From: Protopterus annectens
Taxonomy: Eukaryota; Chordata; Ceratodontiformes; Protopteridae
DNA: 64,000 nucleotides
Direction: 5' to 3'
Assembly (NCBI RefSeq): GCF_019279795.1
Contig: NC_056744.1
Coordinates: forward strand, 1,502,899,117 to 1,502,963,116
This document shows, piece after piece, positions 12,174 through 25,220 of the stretch. The notes under the pieces are model-generated. The model was given only the letters and a program-made list of their open reading frames with translations. It made no database searches and had not been told where the DNA came from. Each line of letters opens with the position of its first letter. The first letter of the stretch is position 1. Position numbers and translations under genes: made by a program.

Positions 12174-13612
12174 ATCTATGAAGATCCTGTGGAACATAAC
12201 AAAGATGCTAAATGGATAGAAGAAGTAAAAGAAAGAATAAGAAGTTTAAAAGTACATGATATGAAATGGAATGAAATAGCAAGAGAGACTGAAACAAAGT
12301 TGAGAAAAGCCTCTAATTGAAAAACCCCAGGCCCAGATGTAGTACCTAACTTTTGGCTTAAAGTATTAACTTCTTTACATGAGGATCTAGCCATGAGTAA
12401 GAACTATTTATATGCACACCCCGAACAGACACTGCACTGGTTAACAACAGGAAAAACAATGCTCTTACTTAAGAGTGAACCTGAAAGCTACCCTAAAAAT
12501 TATAGACCAATAACTTGTCTTCCGACGACGTATAAACTATACATGGGGATTGACACCCACAGTCTTTATAGTCATTTAGAAGAAAACTTAATTAAGGCAG
12601 TAGAACAAAAGGGCAATAAAAGAAAGTCATATGGAACAAAGGATCATTTGTTGTTAAATAAAGTTATAGTGGAGAACTGTAAGAAAGGGAAGAATCTAAG
12701 TATGGCATGGATTGACTATAAAAAAGCATTTGATAGTATCCCACATTCATGGATAAAAGAGTGCTTAAAAATGTATAAGGTACATCCTACACTGATTGAT
12801 TACATTACAGTAACCATGAAACAGTGGCAGACCACTTTGTAATTAGCCATGATAAAGGACAGATTATTATCCCAGGGATAAAAATCCAAAGGGGGATATT
12901 CCAGGGCGTCTCCCTGTCACCGTTGCTATTTTGCCTTGCCATTAATCCATTAAGCTGTTTACTTAACAGCTTAGGTCATGGCTATAATTTGGCTTTTAGA
13001 AAACAAAAAAGTCTAATGACTTCTCATCTTCTCTATGTCGATGATTTAAGATTGCATAGCTCATCAGATGAGGAACTGAAAGCACAGCTGCAGGTTGTCA
13101 AAACTTTTTCAGATGATATTGGAATGTCATTTGGTCTTGATAAATGTGCAAAAGCAACCTTTAAAAAAAGGAAAATTGCAGCACCAGAGAAACATCAGTT
13201 TGGGAAAAGAATGTGATATAAAAGAACTTGAGCAAGAGGGGGTGTATAAATACTTGGGAATTGATGAAGGATCACCAATAAAACATGAACAAATGCGAAT
13301 AAAGCTTAGAAAGGAGTACTTTAGAATATTTAAATTAATCCTGAAAACAGCATTGACACCTAGGAACAAGATCCAAGCTATAAATCAATTTGCTTTTCCT
13401 GTCCTAACTTATAGTTTTGGAGTGACTGGTCCCAAAAAGTGTTGGCTAGATTGGATATTAAAACAACAAGGATGCTTCATGCTCACCAAATGATTTATAA
13501 AAATCAGTGTATACCAATATTATATATTCCCTGTTCTGAAGGAGGGATGAGCCTCCTTGAAATTGGTTACATGTATAGATCTGCAATCATGGGACTCCAC
13601 ATATATCTACTG

Positions 13613-14078
13613 GGGTCTACTTCATTTGATCGACAGACAATTTGATCGAAACTCATTTGATCGAAATTTCATTTGGTCGAAAACCAGTATTCAAGGCATA
13701 AAACTGGGATTTGTCCCCCTTCCCAATGTCGTGCGACCCTGGAGTTGGTATATATATAGTTAGGGGGTGTGGGGGGCTCAACCCCCACCTATTTTCCTTT
13801 AAAAGAAGAACATAAAACAAAAAGTACACATTTTAAATGAAAATAGGTGGGGGCTTCCCCCCACACCCCCCAATGTGGGGGCTTTGCCCCCCACACCCCC
13901 AATGTGGGGGGGGGGTGCCCCCACACCCCCTAACTATATATACCAACTCCAGGGTCGCATGACATTGGGGAGGGGGACAAATCCTAGTTTTATACCTTGA
14001 ATACTTGTTTTCCACCAAATTAAATTTCGATCAAATGAGATTTGATCAAATGGTCTGTCGATCAAATGAAGTAGACCC
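13613..14078 (+). mobile_element. Foldback hAT-type MITE (unit 1)
   Basis: It is 466 bp, bounded by inverted repeats beginning GGGTCTACTTCATTTGATCG and flanked by an 8-bp target duplication ATCTACTG (13605-13612 and 14079-14086). An 8-bp duplication is the hAT hallmark. The arms extend inward through GATCAAAT-type repeats, a GAGTTGGTATATATATAG module and opposed runs of G and C, so the whole element can fold into a long hairpin. It has no coding capacity. It sits inside the R4-type LINE and predates the tandem duplication. Confidence 0.9.
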
Positions 14079-15420
14079 ATCTACTGACCTCACAAGATCC
14101 AAATGTGGTGAAAGTTTTAAAACATTAGGAGAATAAATCTAAGGTGACATTTATGCTTAATTTAGCAGAGGCATAGCGACGTCAAGCAGGAATGGAAATC
14201 AAACCAGAAGTGGATAAAAACCAGGCAACAACTGAATGTGCTAAAAAACAAAATAAAGAATATAAGGTGAAGGACCAGATGAGAAGGCAAGAAATGTGGA
14301 AAAAACATAAATATAGTTGCAAGTATAGAAAACTTCTGGAAAAGCATCATGTTGATGAAGAACAAATGCAGGAATGGTTAAGGACAGCTGAATTTACATC
14401 AAGAAATGAAAGGTTAATATTGGCAGCCCAAGATAGTGGGCTACGTACATGCTGGTTTACTACGTCCATTGAACATGTGGGAGAAACAGATATATGTAGG
14501 TTTTGTGGAACCGAATTGGAAACACACCTTATTGCTTGTTGTGACTCTCTAATGGCAGAGGGACTGTATACTGAAAGGCATAATAATGTGGCGAGATTGT
14601 TACACTGGAGATTGTGCAAACATTATGGTATTGAAGTGGCTGAAAAACATTGGAAACATGAGCCACAGAGAATCATAGAAAATGATGAAGTTTACATTAC
14701 ATGGGATCACCCAATACCAACAGTTGGAAAGATAGGTGCTAGAAAACTGGATATAGTGGTCCAAGAAAAGAAGACAAAAGTAGAAATGAGAGCCATGTGG
14801 AAGAAAGATACCCAGACAGTTCCAATAGTAGTAGGAGCAACTTATATGGTCTTATAAAAAAGAATTTACAGTCATATTTAGATATGTTACCAATTCATGT
14901 AACACCATACGAATTACAGAAGGAGTCATTACTGGGCACATTGTGGGTGCTGCGAAGAGCACTTTTGGCTAACATCAAAGAGTGAAACCATACTAATTTC
15001 ATGAACTTTAATCGTACTTTGACTTAGGAATGGGGTCCATTCCCGTCATGGTATTAGAAACCCAAAAGACTTGGAGAAATTAAAAAAGAGATCTCTCCCT
15101 AGTGGAATCATCTACCACAGAACATGTGCACTGATCTTTTGCATCATAGTTGTCAGTATATCTATGTTCCTCTCCATTATCCTGCCTCCTCATGTCAGGC
15201 GTGTTTATGAACATGCTCTGTTTAACTGATTTAGTGCATTTCATTACTGTTTAACTGTATTTTTTCATACTGTGAGTTCTGTTTTTGTCTGTAAGTGGCT
15301 AATCTGTGCTTTTCTGTGAGTTTTGCTGTGTTTTAACCCTTACATTGAGTAGCATAGTCTGGATACAGCAAGAAGGTATGGCAAACGTGGTTGAAAAATC
15401 TGTTTATTAACTGAAGTGCT

Positions 15421-15452
15421 TTTCGTCCGGTTTAATGCGCGAATTTCATCAG
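15421..15452 (-). ncRNA. Hammerhead-ribozyme-like motif in PLE end (unit 1)
   Basis: On the minus strand, CTGATGA (15452-15446) and GAAA (15424-15421) bracket a segment that can close a short stem, ATTC or GTTC with GGAC (GTTC in unit 2 at 27021-27052). PLE terminal repeats are known to carry hammerhead motifs, so position and core agree. Stems I and III were not worked out, so self-cleavage is not claimed. Confidence 0.5.
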
Positions 15453-16204
15453 ATAAAACACCAAGTGAACTGTTACTTTTTAAATAGACTGATACATAAA
15501 CCAGCTGACGTATCAGAGATTCAAAACTTTAAAGCGACATACCTTATTCAAAATATATATGATATTAAAAAACTTTCTATTATAAAATACAGTTATCCTG
15601 TATAGTTAAAAAACACAGAAGTTTCTTTAAAATTAAAATTGGAATTAAATAACTTCACATTTATAAATTCTTCAACAGTAAACTGTTAAGAAACATACTG
15701 TTAAATACCTATATAAGCCAATCTTTATAATATAAGTAAACTTAAACAAGAAAATGCATTAGCTATGCATGTTTCTGAATATTCCACCCATATATTTAAA
15801 TTTTGGATCTTGGACCAGTTATTGCCAAATATGAGAGGGGGACCAATAGAAGTTGAATTAGAAAGGTTAGAATTATTATGGCAGATTAGATTATATGCAT
15901 ATAACCTGCCAGGCCTTAACGATATGTGTTCCATTATGCCTATGTTAAAATTAAAGAGTCTTCGTAGATAGTTTTAATAAGAATTGGTGGAGGGCATAAT
16001 GGGTTACTTTACTGAGTAACAGATGATAGATCTGGTAATTTACTTTACATCATACATGAAATATTTATAATTGTCGTTCCTTGGATAAGATTGGCTTATA
16101 TAGGTATTTAACATTATATAGGTATTTAACAGTATGTTTCTTAACAGTTCACTGTTAAAGAATTTATAAATGTGAAGTTATTGTGAAGTTACTTGGTGTT
16201 TTAT

Positions 16205-16236
16205 CTGATGAAGTTTGCGCATTAAACCAAATGAAA
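16205..16236 (+). ncRNA. Hammerhead-like motif, opposite PLE end (unit 1)
   Basis: CTGATGA (16205-16211) and GAAA (16233-16236) occur as in the left arm but in inverted orientation. Stem II is weaker here because the CCGGAC of the left arm reads CCAAAT. The matching pair in unit 2 is 27805-27836. Confidence 0.4.
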
Positions 16237-16339
16237 AGCGCTTCAGTTAATAAACGGATTTTTCAACCATGTTTGCCATACCTTCTTGTTGATTTTTGGA
16301 AATTTTGAGACTGTGTTCGTTTTGTATATCTGGATACAG

Positions 16340-16657
16340 GTTTGCTGCATCCAGAGCTGTTTGTTTTTGCCTTCTGTGTTTTTGGCAGCCATCTTGTGTT
16401 TGCTTTCTGTGTTTCTGCAGCCATCTTTTGTTGGTGGGGGCCTATCTTATCTGCTAGTGAGAGTAGCAGGGCTGCTTGGACCTTGTCTGGTACAAGATGA
16501 TTGGTAAAGAAAGCAGGGGGTAGGAGGATTGGCTAGATTTCTGTGTTACTAGAATCTTTTATTTTGTGTGGTATTTAAACATATGTCCCAGCTGGTTTGG
16601 ACTTGTTTGAACCAGGCTCAGCTAGGGTGCATCATCTCTGGGATGTTTTACAAAATT
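16340..16657 (+). promoter_or_regulatory. Stray CR1 5' region (unit 1)
   Basis: Matches 27941-28257, which leads into the CR1 element in unit 2. In unit 1 it is cut off by the duplication junction, so it is a 5' region without a body. A TATTTAAAC phrase (about 16571-16579) is a possible core promoter element. Promoter activity is inferred from position only. Confidence 0.5.
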
Positions 16658-17104
16658 CATAATAATAATAATTTATAATAATTTATCTGGTAAACATGTG
16701 ACAGATGGATTAGTCAGTTTTAATTAGATTACAAGAAATTGTGACACTTGAGAGGCATGTATGTGTACAGTAATTGCACTAGATAGCCATTGTGGCTTAT
16801 TTGGCAGGCATGGAAGTAGAGCCCACTAGCTGTGACTGCAAGGGACATCTGCAAATAATTTAATAATTGATGGCAATAGCATAGTACAGACATGCAAGAA
16901 ATACAGCCATACTGGGATTACACAGTTTTATTTCTGAATCAACAATGCTGATGAACACATTCTTGCTATTGACTGTAACATTCTGCGAGATCTAAACACA
17001 ATATCTGAACATAATATGAGCTAACTCACCCATAACATTTTTGTATTCTTGAGGAGAGAGAAAATGTGAGCATTACATGTCTGATACTGAAAATGTGTTA
17101 CAGA

Positions 17105-17191
17105 GCACTGGATTCGAACCCAGGACTGTGTGTGGCAAAATTTACTGTGTACAAGAGAACTAACTGACTGAGCTACTGAGTCACTGCTGAC
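17105..17191 (-). repeat. tRNA-derived SINE head (unit 2)
   Basis: Counterpart of 2890-2978, with intact A- and B-box-like motifs on the minus strand. Confidence 0.6.
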
Positions 17192-17406
17192 TACAGGGTG
17201 ACTGATACTTGCCTGGAGATCACCTGGAAACACTATGAATTGTGCAGTACAAATTACAGGGCATTCCTCTAGCATTCTAGTACTGTTACTACAGCTTTAT
17301 TTCACTTTCAACAATACTGGCAAACACATATTATTGTTATTGGCTTGAAATATCTGTGATGTCCACACACAATATCTGCCTGTGGAGTGGGCTACCTCAC
17401 CCATAT

Positions 17407-17780
17407 ACTTTTATTTATTTCTTTATTTACATTTGCTTACTGGGTAAGTCCAACTGGGCAAGATTCCCCATTTTCAGTGGAGGCCCGGGGAGTAAAACTC
17501 CATAGATGCTAGGTGAATTATAAAAGCGTTAACCTGGGTTGGAACATGTACATATCCAGGACTTGGTGAAGTAGGATTTGAGCTGATTTTTGAAACTATG
17601 TTTGTCTATCTGTGTCCTAACTTCCAATGGGAGAGAGTTCCACATTTTTGCAATGGTACAGAAATATAGGGAGTCTCATAGTGCAACCTGGCCAGGTGCC
17701 CACCATGAGACTTGACACTGCAAGCCCTCTCAGCTGCAGCTGTTGGGAGAGAAGCACACCATTATGCATACCAGTTTTGC
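17407..17780 (-). repeat. 5'-truncated CR1/L2-group LINE 3' end (unit 2)
   Basis: Counterpart of 3189-3565. The sequence runs on past the empty site of the CR1 insertion (about 17870-17890, GTGTGAGGCTCC). Confidence 0.6.
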
Positions 17781-17889
17781 AGACATTCAGCTTGCAATTT
17801 GTTAAGACAGCAAAAACATACTTACATACTTGTGGGGCATTCCCTGCCCTCACTTCTTGGACCCAAGTGTGTGAGGCTCCTCTCTTTCA

Positions 17890-19914
17890 CATTTTCAGGT
17901 TGTGATGGTGATGATGACACTGCTCACCTGTGCAGAGGATAGCACTTACACTGGTGAATTTTCTGGCCAGCCAGTCTCAGGCCTCTGCCTTACATTCCGA
18001 GCTCTAGTAACCACCCTGCAGTAACCTATCATCATGTTTTTTTTACAAGGAGCCTAACCATGACCCCGGACTCCTGAATGCCCTACCACTGCACCCAAAA
18101 GCACACACCTTCACCAACACCACCAGCTATACCGACAGATGATTGAACTCCAATGGATTCTACAGAATTCCCACCTATTGTGGTTAATATAAGCTGTTTC
18201 CCCACCCTTACACATCATTGAGCAACATTCAAAAATGACCTGTGCCACTTAGCGTGCAAACTAGCTAAGCAGAGCTGTGCAGTGTGAAAAATCACACAAC
18301 CAAGGTTTTAGTGAAGCTTAGCACCACGCAAACACTAGCAGCTGTTAACAAGTTTATGCGGTGCTTAACATGATTGAGCAGAGCACAGCAGTGCCATATT
18401 TTCCAATGTTATTATTAAATTATAGAAGAATAGTTCAGCATATTACAGACATGTTCTGCCTGCTTTAGGCTTGAACCCAGGACCTACTACACATATAGCT
18501 GTAACTCTACTCATTTAGCTACTTGCATATTATGAAAACTGGTATACCTTCACATATACTACTGAGCTACCTGTAAGCTTTGCTGTGCACAGTGCCAAGC
18601 AAACATACATAAACACCCATAAACAACACTTTAAATAATTAATTGCATCTGGTTTCTATTTTTAGTTGTCTGGCAGTTGCCAGCTGTCTATATCTGAACA
18701 CAACTTGGCATTGCTGCACTCCATGCTGTGCAAATGGCAATTAAAATAAATATTTGAAAAATACTACAAATAGATGTAATTATGATTATTGATTACATCC
18801 AATTCCTATTTTGTAGATGTCTGGCAGGTGTCTGCTGTCTATATCTGAGCATAACTTGGCATTGCTGTGCTCTGTGTTGTGCTGCACAAACAGGCAGTTA
18901 AAAAATAATTAAATTTATTAAAACAAAACAGGGGAACATAACACATCATTGAAATGACATATTACACATTTAACACACTTCACAAAATTACTACAGTGGC
19001 AGGGACCATTGCAGGGAGCCTCAGACTCATCTGCAGCCACAGTAAGCCACTATACTGATTCAATATCCATGCTCCTCAGCTGTTCCTTGGCAGTATGCCA
19101 TGATTAATATGCATGGTGCATTGCAGAGGGGGAACCATGGCTGTGTACATGGATAAATATCATGTAAGCTTTACACTGAGCCTACACAGATTTTTATTAA
19201 ATCCTATGGGTTGACATTCATTTGCAATATAAGTCTAGCAATTTACTGCAGCTAGTAGTGTTAGAACATATATTGTGTTGTTTTAACACGCATTGTACAT
19301 AAAAGTGCACTCGCCATAATAATTCTACATAGCACAGTATGAACATTTTCAAATACTGACAGAATCTATTTATACATAATATAAATACTATAAGTATTTT
19401 GAATGTTGCAGTCAATATTTACATACAGTACAATCTTGCACCTTTTAAAGTATACACTCTCTAAAATTGCTGTGGCTCTTACTGTGTTGGCATACCTGTT
19501 CCTCTGTTTTGCAAGTCTAATACAGTTTTATTAACAAAATAGAAAAAGAGAATACAACAAACTATATTAAAACACTGACCCACAAGATTTGGAGTAACAG
19601 TCATTAATCACAGGCAAAGTCCTACTCATGTTTGGCTTACCTGGAGTAGAATATATTCTGATTACTGTCTTTTAAACATATGTTTGTAGTTACCCACAAT
19701 GTTTGATAAGTTGATTAGTTGCCTGAATATAGTTGTCTGTAATATATTATGTAATTTAATTAGATATTATCCTGTAGCCTACACCTCACTATCATTCCAG
19801 GGGCTTTCAATTCTTTGCATCTCACCCATCAATACTGGTCACACCCTTTGAATTCTATTGCATATGAGTACTCATCATGCTGGAAAGGATAAACATTTGA
19901 AGAAATAAAATTAT
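17890..19914. other. Unassigned repeat-derived sequence in unit 2
   Basis: Counterpart of 6290-8335, with a tRNA-like head at 18457-18526 (minus strand) and the two-copy direct repeat at about 18660-18910. No coding sequence was recognised. Confidence 0.4.
18457..18526 (-). repeat. Second type of tRNA-like SINE head (unit 2)
   Basis: Counterpart of 6871-6943, with both promoter boxes retained. Confidence 0.5.
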
Positions 19915-22110
19915 TTATTTATGTATGTATATAATTAATTATTTATTTATTTCCATTTGTTTATTTCCATTTGTTTACCGGGAATGTTTGACTTGGCCTA
20001 AAATAGCCCGTTTTCAATGGAGGCCCAGGGAGAAAAGCTCTACAGAGTACAATGTTGTAACAATACAATACAATACAATATTCATATAAATTACATAATG
20101 TGTAACAATATAATATTTATATAAGATACATCATGTCAAATTAATATGCTTACATAATCTAGAAAAAATGATAAATAAAAAATTAGTTTAAATAGATAAT
20201 ACAATAATAAACATTTGAGGCAAAAGATCAAATGTTCTAGGGTTTTAGAAACTGTTAGCAGAGGAGATCAAAAAGGCTGGCAATGGAAGGAGGAGAGGCT
20301 GGAGTATTAGGGAGGGTGTAAATTAAGAGAGGAATAAGGAGGGGAGTGTGATAAGTGAGGGAAAAGAGAATCTGCCTATTTAGTGCAGCTAACCAGGATT
20401 AGTACAGGAGTAAAGCCAGGTGTTATTAAGATGTTTTGAGGTATGTCATTCCAAGCTTTGGCTAGTTTATATGAATACAGGGAATCCCCGTGGCAATTAT
20501 TTGACTTAGTGACCTTCAAAAGCAATTTATTAGATGATCTTAATGTTCTGCTGCTGGAGTAGGTTTGTACTAGGTTACTAATGGATAGATAGTTGTCAGG
20601 GTGATACAGGGTGGAATAGGTTAGAATTAGTTGATTAAAGATTAGAAAGTTAGGAAGTTCCATCCATTTTACTTGGTGAAGTACTCTACAGTGATGAGTT
20701 ATTTAAGGTTGGTTTGAAACAAATATGGCTACTTTATAACGGCAAGATTCTAGTTTGTTTAAGTCACATTTTCTTAGGTTAGTGAAAATGGGTGCGGCAT
20801 ATAAGATAGAAGATGAGTTCTACAGCTGGCATGTCTTGTGGAATCTGTTAGAAGGGCTTTATTCTATATAGGGAATCTAACTTGAAATGGACTTTCTTGA
20901 TAGCTAGGGCTAAGTGTTTATCATAGTCAAGATCCTTGTCAGTGGTGAGCCCCAGTAGATTTGTATGATCTACTGGTTTGATGATGGTATTGTTAGATGA
21001 ATGGATGGTGAAAGCAGTAGGGTCAGTGGTCTTTTAGCTACTGGTGAAGAGCATTAGTTTTGTTTTTGAAGGGTTAAGAATCAGTTGGGAGTTGGAAAGG
21101 TATTTTTCAATGTCCAGAAAGGACTGTTGGGTTTTATTGAAAAGAGCAGGAAGAGGTGGAGCAGAGCATATGATGGAGCAGTCATCAGCATATTGAACTA
21201 ATGTAGCATGTTGGGTGGCTGTACAGAGTTTAATTTTGAATATGGTGAAGAGCAGAGGACCAAGATTGGACCCATGGAGTACACAGACAGTGACAGGTAA
21301 ATGAGATGATAGTTAATTTTACCATTTAACTGCCTGTTGATGGTTGGTTAGATAACTAGTGCACTAGGTGAGGGTTGAATGAGAGAGGTTAAATGAAGCT
21401 AGCTTGTCAATGAGTTTTTACTGGGAAACTGTATTAAAGGCCTTAGATAGGTTGAGGAATGCAGAGGGGGTGAGTAAACCATTGTTTCTGTGTTGTTATA
21501 CTGTGTTGAAACTAATTAGAGCTGTTGTCATACTGTGCTAAGGACGGAAACCATGTTGCGTGGGGGATATAAGGTTGTTTTTCAGGAGATGGTTAAGTAA
21601 TTGGGTGTGAATACATTTTCCAGTATTTTCCTAAGGGAGGAAGGATGGCAATGGGTCTATAGTTAGAAAAATTTGTAGAGGTGCCAACTTTATTTACAGG
21701 GATTACATGGGACACTTTCCATATTCAGTGATGGACCAATTTATAAGGAAGGATATGGGGTAAACAATTACACCTGTAGCCAGCTTAAGGTATTCATTGG
21801 GCAGTTGGTCAGCAGCAGTGGAAGAGTGTTTAAGTTTGGATAGGAGTTTTTTATGTGGTGAGTTTATATGGATTGAATGTGGAAGGAATCAGGATTTTTT
21901 TTCTAATTTTGTGGGTATTGATAGATGAGAAATGATAATATGTTTTAATAGTGATAATACAGAGTTAACAAATGATTGTTAAATTGAATGGCTGTGGTGT
22001 CAGAGGAGTCTTTTTTGTTGGACTAGGGATAGTAGCTTGACCTGGTTTGAGCAGTTGGTTTATGGATCCCCAGAATTTTTGGGATTATATTGGTGCCTGT
22101 TTTGGATTGT
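19915..22110 (-). repeat. CR1/L2-group LINE, reverse transcriptase remnant (unit 2)
   Basis: Counterpart of 8336-10530, with YADD at 21181-21192 and the LSKAFN motif near 21425-21445. One C-terminal frame stays open here over 20376-20663 (95 codons) where unit 1 does not, showing that the copies have decayed independently. The 3' AAATA tail lies at about 19915-19955. Confidence 0.75.
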
Positions 22111-23557
22111 TATATATTGTTGTATTTTGTCACATTTGATTAAAATGAAAAATGAAAAAGAATTAAGAGCAACATTGCACACACATAACACATTTTGAAA
22201 TACTACTCTCTTCATTAAAAAAAACTTCCTCAGCCACTCTCATTCTGTTCTTTTCTCCCATCATTTCTGTCTCCAGAAGCTAGTTTTCTCCTAATCCATG
22301 CATCCATGGGACATCTGTATTGTGGCAGTCTATAACAGTGTCTTCCTTCTCTCTCCAGTTGCTGCATCTCTTTACAATATTTCCTTCTGATCCACATTCT
22401 GCCTTTCTCCACCTCATCTCTTGGAGTCCCAAAGTCTCTAAAGTCTACTCATCTTCTCTGTTCCACCAGCTATCTCTCAAAGGAGATGTCAAAGTAGAAA
22501 AAGAGATTAGTAATGGAGAAGTCAAAGAAATAGAAATTGAGGCAATGGAACAGGTGCAAAGAGAAGGATTCAATGTAGAAAATCAAATGCAGAATGCACC
22601 ACAACAGGATAGAGCAATGGATATCCAAATTAAGGGGAAATCAGTGTAACAGGAAGCAACAGGTCAGGTGCCATATCAAGATATTTTGGAACTTTCCACA
22701 GGAAACCAGTATAAAAGTTCACTTGAAGCTAGACAGGAAGGAAAGGGACAGGAAACTGTGGAAACTCTGATGAGTGATAGGCCAGTGAGTTTCCGTATGA
22801 CAAAACAACAGATGACACAGGATGAAATTGAAGAGAATGTGCCACAAGAAGATGTTATAGAACTTTCTACAGATTGCCTGCAGGAAATGGAAAACAAGCA
22901 ATGTGCCCTCAGTATGGAAAAAAAGGAGTTAAGAGAAGAGTTGCTTGATTTAATAGACAAAGACAGATATATCAAGATCAATGAGAGAAATAGACTGCAG
23001 AAGGTTAATAAAACCCCAAAAGTCAGAAGATTGATAAAACAAATGAACACAGTAATTAGGACTGTCCATAGAGATCCATGAGATATAACAGAAGTAAACA
23101 GAATATATTACTGTGCTGCTAAATTAATAACTGATAAAATTCTACCACAGGAATATAGGGTAGTGAGGGAAAAGGGGGTGGGGCGAAAGTGAATACCATC
23201 ATGGAAATATCGAATAGAGAAAACTATAAAACAGCCAAGACAAGAAGTGTCATTGTTAGAAGATTATAGAAGAGGGAACAGATCAACAAAAATGTTAAGA
23301 AAGATAGATGTGATAAAAGCAGTGTGCAGAATGAGAACAGACCAGGATCTATTATGCACTATTGGAGATAACAAACTAAAAATTTTGAAACAGGCAGAAA
23401 GACTCAGAAGATATGAAGATAAATATAAGGGAAAAGCACAAAATAAGAAATTTACTGATGACCCAAAAAAGTTTTATAGAGAATTGGGAATAAGGTAAAA
23501 GGAAATGATAGATCGCTGAAAAAAGAGGAAGTAGATACATTTTGGAGAAGTAACTGC

Positions 23558-23781
23558 GGTGGTGGTGCTGCGGTAGCGTTGTCGCCTCACAGTAAGACGC
23601 TGTCCAGTTCGATTCTCAGCTAGAGCGTCTTCTGTGTGGAGACATGCGTGAATGGGCGTACCTTCATTGAAGGTTGTGAGTCAGGGCTGGTAACTCGGCA
23701 CATAAAAATCAACTACCAATCATTAGCGGACTGAAGTTCTGCTGTGGCGACCCCTAACCGGGAAAAGCCGAAAGACACAAC
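23558..23781 (+). repeat. tRNA-derived SINE with RTE-type tail (unit 2)
   Basis: Counterpart of 11950-12173, in the same position within the R4-type coding sequence. Confidence 0.85.
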
Positions 23782-25220
23782 ATCTATGAAGATCCTGTGG
23801 AACATAACAAAGATGCTAAATGGATAGAAGAAGTAAAAGAAAGAATAAGAAGTTTAAAGGTACATGATATGAAATGGAATGAAATAGCAAGAGAGATTGA
23901 AACAAAGTTGAGAAAAGCCTCTAATTGAAAAACCCCAGGCCCAGATGTAGTACCTAACTTTTGGCTTAAAGTATTAACTTCTTTACATGAGGATCTAGCC
24001 ATGAGTAAGAACTATTTATATGCACACCCCGAACAGACACTGCACTGGTTAACAACAGGAAAAACAATGCTCTTACTTAAGAGTGAACCTGAAAGCTACC
24101 CTAAAAATTATAGACCAATAACTTGTCTTCCGACGACGTATAAACTATACATGGGAATTGACACCGACAGTCTTTATAGTCATTTAGAAGAAAACTTAAT
24201 TAAGGCAGTAGAACACAAGGGCAATAAAAGAAAGTCATATGGAACAAAGGATAATTTGTTGTTAAATAAAGTTATAGTGGAGAACTGTAAGAAAGGGAAG
24301 AATCTAAGTATGGCATGGATTGACTATAAAAAAGCATTTGATAGTATCCCACATTCATGGATAAAAGAGTGCTTAAAAATGTATAAGGTACATCCTACAC
24401 TGATTGATTACATTACAGTAACCATGAAACAGTGGCAGACCACTTTGTAATTAGCCATGATAAAGGACAGATTATTATCCCAGGGATAAAAATCCAAATG
24501 GGGATATTCCAGGGTGTCTCCCTGTCACCGTTGCTATTTTGCCTTGCCATTAATCCATTAAGCTGTTTACTTAACAGCTTAGGTCATGGCTATAATTTGG
24601 CTTTTAGAAAACAAAAAAGTCTAATGACTTCTCATCTTCTCTATGTCGATGATTTAAGATTGCATAGCTCATCAGATGAGGAACTGAAAGCACAGCTGCA
24701 GGTTGTCAAAACTTTTTCAGATGATATTGGAATGTCATTTGGTCTTGATAAATGTGCAAAAGCAACCTTTAAAAAAAGGAAAATTGCAGCACCAGAGAAA
24801 CATCAGTTTGGGAAAAGAATGTGATATAAAAGAACTTGAGCAAGAGGGGGTGTATAAATACTTGGGAATTGATGAAGGATCACCAATAAAACATGAACAA
24901 ATGTGAATAAAGCTTAGAAAGGAGTACTTTAGAATATTTAAATTAATCCTGAAAACAGCATTGACACCTAGGAACAAGATCCAACTTATAAATCAATTTG
25001 CTTTTCCTGTCCTAACTTATAGTTTTGGAGTGACTGGTCCCAAAAAGTGTTGGCTAGATTGGATATTAAAACAACAAGGATGCTTCATGCTCACCAAATG
25101 ATTTATAAAAATCAGTGTATACCAATATTATATATTCCCTGTTCTGAAGGAGGGATGAGCCTCCTTGAAATTGATTACATGTATAGATCTGCAATCATGG
25201 GACTCCACATATATCTACTG

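Larger units (their letters stand above)
10640..15105 (+). repeat. R4/Dong-type LINE with restriction-like endonuclease (unit 1)
   Basis: A single-ORF non-LTR element whose pieces are in order. There is an N-terminal charged region (about 10860-11890, including ELREELLDLIDKDRYI). The reverse transcriptase spans about 12180-13600, with NYRPITCLPTTYKLY, WIDYKKAFDSIPHSW, GIFQGVSLSPLLF and YVDD at 13036-13047. A C-terminal CxxC...H...C knuckle (CRFCGTELETHLIACC) starts near 14495, followed by a PD-(D/E)xK-type nuclease region (about 14590-14985). The 3' UTR seems to end in an A-rich tract near 15105. The frame is broken by several stops and indels, a SINE (11950-12173) and a MITE (13613-14078). 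Unit 1 has Leu for Pro in the nuclease motif (ARKLD) and a 5-bp insertion near 14843. A stretch of about 30 residues expected between VEM and MWKKD is missing. Family assignment rests on domain order and recognisable phrases. Confidence 0.8.
15369..16326 (+). repeat. Short Penelope-like element with inverted ends (unit 1)
   Basis: Terminal inverted sequences of about 115 bp begin CAAGAAGGTATGGCAAAC; the right arm ends at about 16291. A one-sided extension of about 35 bp follows, then a near-copy of the left flank (TAGTCTGGATACAG at 15355-15368, TATCTGGATACAG at 16327-16339). Inside, 15765-15971 encodes a 68-residue frame ending in a phrase like RGGPIEVELERLELLWQI then PGLND. This matches the C-terminal end of PLE GIY-YIG endonucleases. 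The inverted pLTR arrangement and small size fit a 5'-truncated PLE. It lies within the CR1 5' region. Confidence 0.75.
2463..16657 (+). repeat. Large tandem duplication, unit 1
   Basis: From 2463 the sequence matches 16677 onward, and the match continues in order to 16657/28257. Unit 1 is longer because it alone carries the insertion at about 3660-6285. The break points lie in AT-rich sequence: the unit begins at ATAATTTATCTGG and ends at ACAAAATTC. The junction 16658-16676 is a short run of AAT repeats. The SINE, MITE and PLE nested in the R4-type LINE occupy identical positions in both units, so they predate the duplication. By eye the units differ at roughly 1 base in 80 around 8461-8880, but at several per 100 around 6600-6800. 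Confidence 0.95.

Noticed and set aside
13833-14018. Gly/Pro-rich minus-strand frame in the foldback MITE, also seen at 25259-25624
   Set aside because: It arises from the G and C runs of the hairpin; the frame differs between the two copies and is explained by the MITE.
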